From assembly GCA_003184365.1 (NCBI GenBank), contig NKYR01000008.1, positions 372,001 to 436,000 on the forward strand: a DNA stretch of 64,000 nt. Direction: 5' to 3'. Made by a program: the position numbers and the translations under genes. Positions 32,213-42,231 of the stretch are shown piece after piece (positions within the stretch are counted from its first letter, which is position 1; every line of letters begins with the position of its first letter). The notes beneath the pieces were generated by a model. That model worked only from the letters and a program-made list of their open reading frames with translations, did no database searches and was not told the origin of the DNA. This DNA is from Evernia prunastri. Lineage: Eukaryota > Ascomycota > Lecanoromycetes > Lecanorales > Parmeliaceae.

Positions 32213-34369
32213 TCATGGTGTCTGCGTCCCGGTCGTAAGGCCCATCAAGTCTCCAGTCAACCCTTTCATCCTTCTCCCAAGTAAGTCCTCTTCGCTCGCC
32301 AAGCTCACCATCGATCCGTTTCTCCGTCGGTCGCCACCATTCTGATGCCTTACTCTCTTGCCTCTGCCTTTCCTAGACGATTTTTGTGCATGTCCGTTTG
32401 AATTCAGCGAACTCATCATTAAGGGGGATTCTTCGTCTCCAGAACTCTCGGTTGCGGCACGACGATGGTGGCGGTCACCTTGCCCAGCTGGACGGGTGGG
32501 CGATGACCGGCGGGTCAATTGAGGACTCTCGGTGCCTTCTGAAGCATCGAAGGCCTCTTCGATCCAAGTCGTGCAGCGGGCGAGATGCTTCCATGCTTCA
32601 GGGAATATCCCGACAAACTGCAGGAAACCATGTGATATACCCGGAATCAGTGTCACTTCGACATGATCTCTTTCATCAAACACGTCTCTCATCTTCAGCA
32701 AGCTCATTTCTTTCTTCTGTACGAACAGGTTGTGCTTGGCCTGGCGAAGGCGGCCGGCGAAAATGACAGTATCATCAACTAGAGGATCTCGTTCGCCAGT
32801 CAAAAAAAAAGTCTTTGGAAATTTGGCAAGTAGGGCTTCAGGTGCTAGTAAAGGGGACAAGAGGTAGTCGGTACTGAAGTCGGGTCGATTGTGGGGACCA
32901 ACATAGAGGATAATCATGGCGCGCATCATTTCCGGAGTAAGGATTCTATCGTTGAAGTAGGAGATCATGGAGGAAACGGCAAGACGGGTCTTGAGAACTT
33001 TGGGCTTAGAAGACGCCAGGCTCGCAGTGTGGTGAGCCACGGTAGCTGCAGCTTCCTCTTTTGTTGGAGCATTCACTGGTGTGTCAAGTTTCGCACCAAA
33101 GTCAGTAGGGCTGACGTCGGCGATAGCACGCTCGGGCGACGTGGTTTCCTCTGCCTCATCGTCCGAGTGGTGCGGGGTCTCTGGCGTTAACCTGTAGTAG
33201 TCCTCACTCTTCCTCCGAAGGACATCTCGGTTAGTCTTCCGCGTCCGTTGATCTTGTATAAGCGCCATCTGATCATCTGTCATCCAATTTCCTATGTTCA
33301 TGTCCAGACTTGGATACATCAGAATTAGGCCTTCTGGAACAGGTAGCGATACTTGGCCGTGCCATCGCTGAGGGTCGGTACCGGCTGATTGCAGTATCAT
33401 GAGCATGACTCCGGTAGCGAAGTTACCGCCAGCACTATCACCTGTAAGGATTACGCGTGGTGTCATTTGACCAGATAATCCAATGCACCGTCCTTGAGTC
33501 ACTACAAGAGTGTGGTACACGTCATAGCATTCATTAAGTGCATAGGGATATGGGTATTCCGGAGCTTTTCTGTAGTCCAAACTCAGTACAGGCAATCCGG
33601 TCCTACCAGACCACGCCATCAGCTTGTCATCGTGGTGCCTCGGAGTCATAGCCACGTAGCCTCCTCCCGGAAAATCCAGAACAACTTTTGTATGATTCTT
33701 AAGCGCAGACAACGGACCGTCAAAGTAAAGCCATGCATTGACAGGGTCCTTGTAGGAAGACTCTGCTGGTCTTGGGATACGAATGGCCCGCGGTGGATAC
33801 CGAGTCAGCTTAGGCCTCATCAATCTCGAGATGAACGAAAGGTACGGTGTTGTAGTTTTGTTCCAGGAGACTCTTAGGTGATCCACCGTGAGCATGCCTC
33901 TGACCTTTCGAACCTTTTCATCTGCCTGCTCAGCAGCAATAAGGTAGTGTGCGGTGAATATAATCGAAGCCAGGTCTCTTATCCACTTAGTCCGTATCTT
34001 CATAGCCGTCCAGAAACCTGCATCCAAAGCTGTCGTTATCCATGTTGCCCGGAAGTACGACCTGCTATAGAGGTTTGCCAAAGGCTCGGGGCTCTCGAGC
34101 CCAAATATCTTGGCGAAGTTGCGGCATATGTATAGGTAGAGTAGGGTTATGACCACGGTCTGCCAACCAGTAAGGCGTTTCGAGAGGTAGGCAGAGAGCC
34201 TGCGGAGAATTGGAGGGCCATGCTGGTTACCTCTGCAAGTTATTAGATGTTGAGCGTGCATGGCGTAGCAGCATGGGGGTAGTTCACCTGAGCAGATACA
34301 ACGACCAAAAGGATACAACAGCAAAGACCTGGATCTTACGAAACTGGACCGAAGGACGGCCCAGGACAT
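32213..34369 (-). CDS. HSL-type alpha/beta hydrolase (lipase/esterase), membrane-anchored
   Basis: The continuous frame gives 718 residues. One hydrophobic segment near the N-terminus (WQTVVITLLYLYIC) suggests a membrane anchor. The hydrolase core follows the hormone-sensitive-lipase order. An oxyanion loop reads DFPGGGYV (PGGG in place of the usual HGGG), then GDSAGGN carries the nucleophilic Ser, GERDPLVDD the acid, and GISHGF the His. A ~110-residue Ser/Thr/Glu-rich insert separates the nucleophile and acid parts. The C-terminal tail is basic and disordered-looking. A 57-nt in-frame intron is possible near the start, with donor GTGAAC at about 34289 and a CTAATAAC branch followed by CAGAG. 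Removing it would shorten the protein by 19 residues. Substrate unknown; neutral lipid or ester hydrolysis is inferred from family. Confidence 0.85.
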   Translation of the reverse strand: MSWAVLRSSFVRSRSLLLYPFGRCICSGELPPCCYAMHAQHLITCRGNQHGPPILRRLSAYLSKRLTGWQTVVITLLYLYICRNFAKIFGLESPEPLANLYSRSYFRATWITTALDAGFWTAMKIRTKWIRDLASIIFTAHYLIAAEQADEKVRKVRGMLTVDHLRVSWNKTTTPYLSFISRLMRPKLTRYPPRAIRIPRPAESSYKDPVNAWLYFDGPLSALKNHTKVVLDFPGGGYVAMTPRHHDDKLMAWSGRTGLPVLSLDYRKAPEYPYPYALNECYDVYHTLVVTQGRCIGLSGQMTPRVILTGDSAGGNFATGVMLMILQSAGTDPQRWHGQVSLPVPEGLILMYPSLDMNIGNWMTDDQMALIQDQRTRKTNRDVLRRKSEDYYRLTPETPHHSDDEAEETTSPERAIADVSPTDFGAKLDTPVNAPTKEEAAATVAHHTASLASSKPKVLKTRLAVSSMISYFNDRILTPEMMRAMIILYVGPHNRPDFSTDYLLSPLLAPEALLAKFPKTFFLTGERDPLVDDTVIFAGRLRQAKHNLFVQKKEMSLLKMRDVFDERDHVEVTLIPGISHGFLQFVGIFPEAWKHLARCTTWIEEAFDASEGTESPQLTRRSSPTRPAGQGDRHHRRAATESSGDEESPLMMSSLNSNGHAQKSSRKGRGKRVRHQNGGDRRRNGSMVSLASEEDLLGRRMKGLTGDLMGLTTGTQTP

Positions 34370-34933
34370 GATCTGCGAAACTGAATCAGCTTAATCATGT
34401 GAATGCACATCTAGCAGTGTAATCATACCTATCATCGCTCTCGAGCAAGCATGCGGATACACGGGAGACAGCCGCTACGCTCTCCCTGCCTTACACGTGG
34501 AGAAGAGACGTGTGTTGTATCTTTCGAGCAAACGGGGGAGCAAGTAGCGTCTTATACTCCAATGTGCCCGTGACCAAAGGCACTTCCAAGGGAGCGGGAC
34601 GGCCGGCTTCAGCGATGAGAGGTGAGTCTTCCAGACCGACAGGTTAGGAGCAATTCACCCGTAATCGAGGACTTCCATGAAGCTGCTATCGGAGGAATTG
34701 AACACTAGCATACATGTTAAAGTGAGGGAGACAGTCATGCGAAATGATAGAAGTAATGGAATGCAGTTTTGCAAAATTCATAGGTGAAAGTGGGATGAAT
34801 GGTGGGACAATTGAAACACCGAAAGCAAAAATGCATGATTGACACGTGAGAAAAATTGCCTCGGTTGTCGGCAAACCGGGGAACATTTATCCGATTAAAT
34901 ACTTGGCATAGGGGCGGGGGCTGCTACTCACAC
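34370..34933. other. intergenic
   Basis: This is the 5' region of the hydrolase gene. No gene or clear motif is seen. Confidence 0.4.
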
Positions 34934-35060
34934 CTACTCGTACAATCCAGAAGTGAGCTACCTCGCTTAGTAGCGCCGGGAGAACCCCCTAGAAAATTTG
35001 GTTAAGTGCCAAGACGCTATCCTCTAGCGTAGATAGCTCACTTCTGGATACTACGAGTAC
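34934..35060. repeat. ~127-bp hairpin (mini-MITE) with 40-bp inverted ends
   Basis: The left arm TACTCGTA-AATCCAGAAGTGAGCTA (from 34935) is matched in inverted orientation by TAGCTCACTTCTGGATACTACGAGTA (to 35059), and the pairing continues inward to the TAGCG bases. About 36 of 42 arm positions match. The loop is AT-rich and has no coding capacity. The form is that of a miniature inverted-repeat element. Confidence 0.7.
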
Positions 35061-35337
35061 TCTCCTCGTCCATAGAATAAAGTACGTGCTTTTCCTATGT
35101 TTACCCTGAAAAAGGCTTCTCTCCTCATATGCCCCATTCTTCCGCGCGAACTCAGACCGACATCCTGAATCTGCTGATATGTTCTAGTCATTGACAAAAA
35201 TTGGTAGCTGCTATCATCCGGTCTCCGGAAGGTCTTGGGAGCGCACACTCCGGCCGCACCGCACACTTCGGATAAATAATAATGCGACCCGTCTTGGCAT
35301 GGGTTTTACTGGGCATGGTAGAGGTTTCCTGACGGTA

Positions 35338-35950
35338 TTAGTCCTCTACTACAAATGCTGACTGTAACCGTCGTTGCTCCTGTGACTCCCATTCGTCCAC
35401 ATCGATCGCATCGACGAGATTCGTCTTCGACTTCTTCTTCTTTGGGGGGGATAGCTCTGCTTCCAGGCTATCACCTCGCTGTCGCCCCCGTTGCCCCCAG
35501 GACTGGCTATGTCCTTTTTCCTGCTCCCACACTTTCTTCTCTTTTACCGGCCGGCCATGACGAGTCGTCGCTAATGCTGCTGGGGCGGACGATGGTGGGG
35601 GTTCGTCAATCAAAATAGGCGGAGCAGAGGGCTTATTCTTACTCCCTTTGGGTCGGCCTCGCTGTTTTGGTATTGGCGCATTCAAGGAGGGTGGAGACGG
35701 TGGCCGTCTGAAGGCTAGTTGGGAGCTTGATAACACTGTTACTGGCGACAGTGGTGGAGGCGGGGGTGGTCTGAAGGCTGGTTGGGATTCAAAAGAGCCG
35801 GGTATTGACTGAGAGCTACTTGAGCTTCCTACAATATGGACTCTATAAGTGGGGATAGCGGCCTCGTTGGTAGCCTTCTGGTCACGCTCCACAGCGGTCT
35901 TTTCAGATATCTCAGCGCCGGTGAGCTTTCTCGCATTCGCTTTACCGTGC
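35338..35950 (-). pseudogene. C-terminal part of a MULE-associated protein (AT-hook)
   Basis: This open frame reads KANARKLTGAEISEKTAVER, then a Pro/Ser-rich stretch with a duplicated SQ-AFR-PPPPP unit, then the AT-hook-like QRGRPKGSKNKP and a basic stretch PPKKKKSK, ending in FVVED before the stop. It lacks its own start, because the frame enters from the inserted copy of the transposon end. It is the probable C-terminal remnant of the element's transposase or accessory protein. Confidence 0.5.
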
Positions 35951-35951
35951 N

Positions 35952-36054
35952 CGGCAACGCTACTATAGTTCCGCATTATTATTTATCCGAAGTGTGCGGT
36001 GCGGCCGGAGTGTGCGCTCCCAAGACCTTCCGTAATGTCTCCCGTCATGAGATA
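35952..36054 (+). repeat. 103-bp internal copy of the MULE right end, bounded by single Ns
   Basis: This segment is almost identical to 36776-36878 in the same orientation, including bases outside the 61-bp terminal repeat. It is flanked by one ambiguous base on each side (35951 and 36055). The bracketing suggests it was placed by gap filling or consensus error rather than by biology. Confidence 0.75.
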
Positions 36055-36057
36055 NCA

Positions 36058-36780
36058 ATCCTTAGCCGTGTTATCCAGTACGGCTTCTGACTGATTATAG
36101 GTCAAATTGCTTGCTCGATTTGCTCTAGCAAGCTCCACCGCCTTAGCATAATCGGGTTGTCATTTCTTATGCATGTTGTAGGACAGTAGATTGGGAACCA
36201 TTTCGTGGGAATGGTCCTGATGGCCCAATCCGAGGACCCACGTCTTGTTGCCTCCACCACGAGTATATGGATCCCTCCAGGTAATAGCGCATCGCCATAG
36301 GCAGCCTTTCTTCTTGATTCGAGTGAGTTCTTGCTGGCGGTTACTACCTTCGCCCGTATGCTCATCCAGCTTCCGATTATTCTGAGTCTTTTCCTCCGCA
36401 TGGATACATTGATAGCTTTTGCGCCCTGCTCCACATGACCCTGTCACTATAGCGAATCCTTGACTGAAGGCGTAATTCTGAAGGCGAGTCCAGGCGTCAT
36501 CGGGTACATCAAAAGTCTCATTTGGTGAAGGAGGCTCTAAATGCTCCTGCGGTATACCGTCAATAACCTTCTGAACCAAAGGCTTTAGGTCGTCGTCGAG
36601 GCGGGGGTGAGGAGTCCATTGAGCAGCCTGAGTAGCGATAATAGCGACTGGTTGTGGTAAGACGATGTGGGTGGAAGAGGTGTTGTGGGTGGAAGGTGAT
36701 GAGGAAGCGAATATGAGGTGTGGATAGAAAGGTACATGAAATTGGGTGGTGTCTACACTAAAGACGAGGTACCTCGGCAA
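36058..36780 (-). pseudogene. MULE transposase N-terminal region (FAR1-like), broken by a TGA
   Basis: The frame contains FSQGFAIVTGSCGAGRKSYQC, then KKGCLWRCAITWRD, then WVLGLGHQDHSHEMVPN. This C...C...H.H pattern is the FAR1/WRKY-GCM-like DNA-binding domain found at the N-terminus of fungal Hop-type MULE transposases. A single TGA at 36162-36160 interrupts it right after YNMHKK. The same frame then continues with QPDYAKAVELARANRASNLTY until it meets the N at 36055. A CGA-to-TGA change, of the kind repeat-induced point mutation produces, would explain the stop. The frame has no ATG at its start. Confidence 0.6.
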
Positions 36781-37088
36781 CGCTAGTATAGTTCCGCATT
36801 ATTATTTATCCGAAGTGTGCGGTGCGGCCGGAGTGTGCGCTCCCAAGACCTTCCGTAATGTCTCCCGTCATGAGATATGAAGATAATCTATTGCTGCCAT
36901 CCAACTACATCTTCACGTCTTCTTTCTAAAATCTCAATGTTTGTAGCCAGCAATGCTTACTATGCTCGAGCCTTCAACCAAGCCATCAATTAGTCTCGTG
37001 CCTGGTCAATCTCAGTACAACTGCCGCCTCGCTTCTTCTGCGGCGGCTCAAACACTTGAACTAAGCTTGATTTCAGATCAGAAACAGC

Positions 37089-38542
37089 CTATCTTCCTTC
37101 TCTCCACAACCACCTCTCAAAGTCGCCAGTATCCAACCCCTTCGGTACCAGACCCTTGGCAGTCTTCCACCTCGCAGAAGTCCCGAAATTCATGTGCCCC
37201 GCTGGATTCTCCATCAGCTTCTTCATTTTCTGCGTCTCCGGGCTATCCTCCCCTTCGCAAATCACCCTCGATTTGTATCCCCTCTCCGCAAAAAGGCGCC
37301 CTCGGGCCTGATCGCCATGAGTGATGCTGATTTGGAAGGCATCGTAGTAGAGCCTAGCAATCAAGGCGGCAGCACCACCACTGTACTCCTGGTCGAGAAC
37401 TTGAAGTAGGGAGTGACAATCTGCTAGACAATCATCTGGCCTGTTGATCACGCGGGCTGGATCGCCGATTGAGGCGTCTAGACGCTGGATTTGGAGGCGG
37501 CGAGCGTCGCTTATATAGACTTCGGAAATTGGGAGGGAGCAGAGACTGCAATTGCAGTCAAAGCCGAATGCATCTTTCACATGAACGCGTCGGGACTCCG
37601 AGGGGCCGCCTTTGTCGTAGGAAATGGTAATTTCTTCTCCAGCGCCGATGTAACGAGTTGCGTGGATGGTCTCGCATTTTGTATCGCTGTTCCAGTTATT
37701 TTGAGCATTTGGGAGACAGCTGTGGTTAATGAGGCAAATGGTAGGGTAAATGCCACCAATTGGGGAGTCTGGACCGCAGGGCAGAGCGTTGGTTTTGACA
37801 ATACCACTGAATGGGTACTGGCCACGGAAATTGTTGTGAAGCGAAAGGAACTGTCGTTGCTGGTTCTTTGACAGCGACTTAAGCTTGGTTGCGATGTTGC
37901 TTTCCATGAGGCTAATTGGCGAGAAGTTTGGCGTGGTGAAAAAGGGTTTCTCGTAAAGTATACGTGTGCCTTTGGCGATGTTGAGGCGAGCTACAAGACC
38001 TCTGCCCTTATCTGGCACCGTCTGGATGTTAAAGAGCGGCAGGTTCAATTTCTTTGTAGTATCAGTCCCGAAAACGTAATGAGCTATGCTAGTCGGAACT
38101 TCCGGTTCGTCGGGCTAGTACGGTTTTAGAAATCCTCCATAGTCATATTGGATATACCATAACAAACCTGCTCATAGGATTCGATCGAGTCATGGAATTT
38201 TTGCCAGTCGTAAAAGCCTTGTTCACCCGCAGCCTCGTTCCAGTATCGGGCCCGAGAGCCAAAGGATAGCTGTGCGATCCGAGTGACCGTATCAACGTAT
38301 TCTTTTACTTCCTTGGCTCGACTTCCTGAAATCTTTGAACTGAAGCGCAGAAATTTATGACCCTCGAAAGGGAGCACTGCATGCTCGCCCGCTTTGAATT
38401 TCAGATAGTTGGGTTTGATCTCTACCAGCTCGTCATCTTGGTAGCGTTCTTTGATGATCTTGATGAAGGATTTCCAATTCTGCCTGTCCACTGCTCCTTT
38501 GGACAAAAATGGGACCATGTCGAACCCGGCGTCGGATCCCAT
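37089..38542 (-). CDS. SET-domain protein with conserved N-terminal extension
   Basis: There are two exons, 38542-38168 and 38114-37089, giving 466 residues. The intron is GTTTGT...TACTAG (53 bp) and joins SYEQ to PDEPEVPTS in phase 0. Read separately, the downstream frame has no ATG, which supports the join. Exon 1 encodes a compact domain (MGSDAGFDMVP, FRSSKISGS-like, YWNEAAGEQGFYDW) that I recall only from fungal proteins of this type. Exon 2 holds the SET region: GRGLVARLNIAKGTRIL, then NHSCLPNAQNNW and GEEITISYD, then a CNCSLC zinc site. The C-terminal helical region includes ALIARLYYDAFQI. The SET motifs are intact, so lysine methyltransferase activity is plausible; the substrate is unknown and proteins of this group are not necessarily histone-directed. 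Confidence 0.85.
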
Positions 38543-38677
38543 GTTTGCTAGTTGGGGTAGCAGTGAGACGACGGCAACAAATCGTTTGCTGATTCTTCAC
38601 GACTGGTACGACTGCCTGTCGATCGGCAAAAGTCTGAAGGGACGGTTCACACCGTGATTAGAAGTGTTGAGGTTGAT

Positions 38678-38770
38678 GTATGAAGGACCCATTGTCTAGC
38701 TATGGGGTGGTGTGAAGGCTGCTTATGTACCATAAGAAGCCCATGCCAATCTGCCACCTTGAGGGGTAGC
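38678..38770. repeat. dispersed ~90-bp repeat, copy 1
   Basis: It contains CTATGGGGTGGTGTGAAGGC, then CTTATG-TAC-CATAAG (a short perfect palindrome) and CTTGAGGGGTAGCT. A diverged copy in the same orientation lies at 51550-51640. This copy is just upstream of the SET gene start. Confidence 0.65.
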
Positions 38771-40198
38771 TAGTACACGTGTCAATCCATTCTGGGTGTC
38801 CTGCGTCAAATTACATAATCTTCTCAGACATGTCTACCTTACCCCTCTCTTAGCCTTACTCAGACTGGCTAAGATGGCGGTGGATTGGTGCAAGATAGTC
38901 TTCTTCGTCAAACTCTTTCCCAACCGGGGATTCTTCATCGACAGCGGATGGTGGTCTGACGTTTTGCGGAAGGCGAGGAAACACTTGCTAGTGGATCAAG
39001 TTATTCAAGGAAAAGGCGCTGCGCATGCTAAAAGAATGAGATCTTCGACCGGTTCGAATTTCTTGGATGATAATATATAAGTTCTGTAGGCGTTGCTGTA
39101 AAGCTTGGTATGATTGTTTTCGCCTCCGACTCCAGCGAATAAGCGAGCGAAGAGGACTTTGTTAGATCTGACGCAAGGCACCCGCCGACATGATATCTGT
39201 TGGAGATGATAAAGAATCAGTGATCTCTAGTTGATGTACAATTTATATGCTATATAAGTGCTATGAAATTATGTGGAAAGAAAACGTGACTATATAGTCA
39301 CATCTGGCTATGTTTGTCTGAAGTGTCAAAGGAAGATTCAATGAAGAAGGTAAACACAACTGCAACCTAGAAGGTTCCAGAACACGGTTGTTTGCAGCCG
39401 TCAATGCAGCTGCCTATGCAAGGCCATTGATTGGCTGGCTCCAACAATATCAATCATCTGCCAGGCTGTGACGGCACATGCTGCGTGTCAACCTGCAGTG
39501 GCACAAGACCAACAGCCTACTTTTTGTCAGCGTGTCTTTGAGTTATGGTTGGGAAATTAGCCCAGGCAGAGAGGTATGCGGATGATCAAGCATCTAAGCT
39601 CAACCTGTCCCCCAGAAACCTTGGATCTACAAACGACAGTGTAAAACTCTCACCGTCAGTTACGAAAGGTCCACGAGTCGGGACAAAGGAGCTTTGAAGT
39701 TGAGGGTAAAGTTGGGAATGGGGGGCCGAGCCCGCGCCTTTGAGTGATGATAGGTATTTCTTTCTCGGGATACTTAAAGAGCATCAAGATCAGAGAATGC
39801 GTAAAAACCCAAAGCTCGCGAATCTGCAAAAAGTCTCCGCAATGTTTCACCGGGGTAAATATGTCTCACGGGGCACGGGAACTTCGGGTGGTAGAAGCGC
39901 CCAGAAAAATCCTCCGCACAAGCGCATTGGCGCACCTCTACGATCAGTGCGCAACTCGAACGTTGAGCTCACTGACCTCCGGCGTGCGATGGTGCTGCTC
40001 TACCGTCAGCCTCCGGTCGTAGCGGATTCTCTGATCGTGTGCCATCGGCCATGTGGGAACGGTAGAAAGTGTTTCAACGTCCCAACGAGGCCGATGAAGG
40101 AAGGGTTTGGACCTTGGCTGATGCAGCAAATGTTAGAACTCTTGGGCTATGACTCAAAGATATTCCCTTTATTTTGGTCTCGTCTGAATCCATCTTTG

Positions 40199-40206
40199 TA
40201 TATAAG
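40199..40206 (+). promoter_or_regulatory. TATA box of secreted-protein gene 1
   Basis: TATATAAG lies 134 bases upstream of the ATG at 40340, followed by an AC/CT-rich leader. The spacing is almost identical to that in the gene at 43625. Confidence 0.6.
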
Positions 40207-40339
40207 ATCTTACCCTTTCGACACAGATATGGATCCTTAATCCTTCCCTACTCCAATGTGTTCAACTTTTTACATTGCGAAACAAATTGGTCACTCCCTA
40301 CAGGTTCCTTTTCACTAGACAAGAACCTATCCGTTCCCG

Positions 40340-41044
40340 ATGCTTCCTCAGCGGTGGCTCCTCGTCATCTTGTCGCCCCTGGCATTTGGTGCTCCTGTCA
40401 CTCAAGATTCCGCCACACCCAGTGCGACTTTTAGTCACCGTCCATCCCAAACAAGGTATCCGAATGGCCATAAACATATGGGCCTCAACAAGGCAAATAA
40501 GGCGAAATGGCGTCTCAAGACCGGGACCAGTAATGGAACCACCCTGGCTGAAGAGCTTTCCAGTATTGATCCCTTAAGCTCGTTGAGCACAGGGACTTCT
40601 GGTGGGGTCTCTGTTGGAACATTGGGAGGACATTCTGATGGAACGTCAGATGAAGCCTCGTCTGACGGTGGAGTATCAAAAGCACCGAAAATGGGAGGAT
40701 CGCATGGAAGTCACGGCGAACATAGCGGTGGCATGGAAGGGGATAAAATTCACGAACAAGTCGAATCTCATTGCAGCGGCGATACATCCAGCTGCGCGAA
40801 CAATGCTGGCAGCGATGGAACAGCCACTGGCAGTGAGGGCAAGGGTAATGGTGGCGGCACCCTCACCGGCAGTGATGGGAATCACGGGATAGCCAGTGGC
40901 AATGAGGGCAAGGGTACTGGTAGCGGCACCATCACCGACAGTGAGAGCACCATTAGCGGCATCACCACCGGCAGCGAAGGTACCACCAGCAGCAACGGAA
41001 CTACCACATCAACATCGAAGCATAAGAAGCGGCTCCCTCATTGA
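40340..41044 (+). CDS. small secreted Gly/Ser-rich protein with C-terminal dibasic site
   Basis: The protein has 234 residues, with a signal peptide MLPQRWLLVILSPLAFGAP. The mature part is Gly/Ser/Thr-rich and nearly free of hydrophobic segments. Imperfect repeats include TGSEGKGNGGG, TGSDGNHGIASG, NEGKGTGSG and TGSEGTTSSNGT. Two cysteines (HCSGDTSSC) are close together. It ends KHKKRLPH, with a Lys-Lys-Arg site of the kind Kex2 processes. No known domain is present. It is the first of four secreted, dibasic-site proteins on the + strand between 40.3 and 46.9 kb. A function in the wall, matrix or as a peptide precursor is possible; nothing in the sequence decides between these. Confidence 0.7.
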   Translation: MLPQRWLLVILSPLAFGAPVTQDSATPSATFSHRPSQTRYPNGHKHMGLNKANKAKWRLKTGTSNGTTLAEELSSIDPLSSLSTGTSGGVSVGTLGGHSDGTSDEASSDGGVSKAPKMGGSHGSHGEHSGGMEGDKIHEQVESHCSGDTSSCANNAGSDGTATGSEGKGNGGGTLTGSDGNHGIASGNEGKGTGSGTITDSESTISGITTGSEGTTSSNGTTTSTSKHKKRLPH

Positions 41045-42035
41045 TGAAGCCTGCGGCGAAGACGTAAGGCAACCTAAAACTGGGGACCCATCGTCGTCCT
41101 GAAGCAGTTCGATGCAAACAGCCTTGGCCTTTGTGACGATCTGTGTTCTTAGGACTTCAGTATACAGCTTTGATGGGCAGATGTCCATAGTCTATTGACT
41201 CGGTGGTGGCAGGAGAGTATTGTTCCTGCTCAGGTTTTAAGGCTCTTTCCATAATGATCTATTGTGCAATAATTAGTCGGTTGGATGAGGTCGCGCCCTT
41301 TCGGACAGGAACAGCATGCTAGACGTAGGATGAGTAACTAATGGCGGTTGCATACTGGCACTGACTTTCAGTCTTTGGAAAAAGCCTCGGGGAATAAGCA
41401 GAACCCACGTCTTGTGTCTGGCGAAGACCTCCAGAATGGCTACTTCTCCTGTCGTGCAATGAATCAATCAAGGGGGAATTTATACCGCCGTGTCTTAGTG
41501 TCGTCTCGCCATAGAAGCCGGTGACCTTGCAGCTTCTGTAGTTGGATTTGATATGTTTCTTTGTCTTGTTATTAAGCAAGGTGCACTGTGATGAGTATTG
41601 ATTTTATACTTGCTCGAACCTTTTCATTGAGGGACGCAACTGCTGATATTTTTGTTTTTTGGGCAGCTGGCAAGCCCGCGCTTTTTCGGCAAGAAACGTC
41701 GTAGATGGCGTGCATGCCTATGGTTTTTCAAGGCTACACTCTCTAGACCTGCTCGGAGTGACTCTCGAGGTTTGTTTTTGGTTGGTAAGGATGAATAATT
41801 AGTGGTGAGAAGCCAGAAAATGAAGTGGGTTCCTAATTCCTGTCTCCTCAAACATGATCTTCAAGCATTCTGACCGTGTACGCATTCGAGAATGCTACCG
41901 GTAAACCAAGTTTCAGAGGCGTTTCAATGACGTGTGCAACTGTGCATTGGAGAATTGAATGCCGGGCACCTGTTTTCTATTTTCCCTAGCATTCCAGCTC
42001 CCCTCTCCTCTCCTCTCAATCTTTTCCTTCTTCTT

Positions 42036-42066
<31 letters not shown>

Positions 42067-42200
42067 AGAAACCAATGTTTGGCTTTTTGCACTTCGTGTT
42101 CGGCCCAAGCGCGAATATTGATTTGNNNNNNNNNNNNNNNTTTTCTATTTTCCCTAGCATTCCAGCTCCCCTCTCCTCTCCTCTCAATCTTTTCCTTCTT

Positions 42201-42231
<31 letters not shown>

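Larger units (their letters stand above)
35226..36855. mobile_element. internally deleted MULE-type DNA transposon
   Basis: The outer ends carry a 61-bp perfect inverted repeat: 35226-35286 on the + strand equals 36855-36795 on the - strand, and weaker similarity extends outward. Inside, on the minus strand, are a FAR1-like zinc-binding N-terminal domain and a C-terminal domain with an AT-hook-like RGRPKGSKNK. Both are expected for fungal Hop/MULE transposases, but no transposase catalytic core lies between them. A third copy of the end repeat sits internally at 35972-36032. Non-autonomous and inactive. Confidence 0.75.
38543..40339. other. intergenic
   Basis: This holds the promoter of the SET gene at its left side, including a ~95-bp sequence that recurs at 51.55 kb, and the promoter of the first secreted-protein gene at its right side. 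A 166-codon frame at 39740-40240 begins with TTG and shows no motif. I see no gene in between. Confidence 0.45.

Noticed and set aside
37089..38542. Two separate genes (138-aa protein and 319-aa SET protein)
   Set aside because: The SET frame has no ATG. A GTTTGT...TACTAG intron joins the frames in phase, giving a continuous sequence consistent with fungal SET proteins of this type.
39050..39066. GGTTCGAATTT resembling a tRNA B box
   Set aside because: No A box or cloverleaf can be built around it.
39740..40240. 166-codon + frame before the first secreted-protein gene
   Set aside because: It begins with TTG, overlaps the TATA box of the next gene and has no recognisable sequence.
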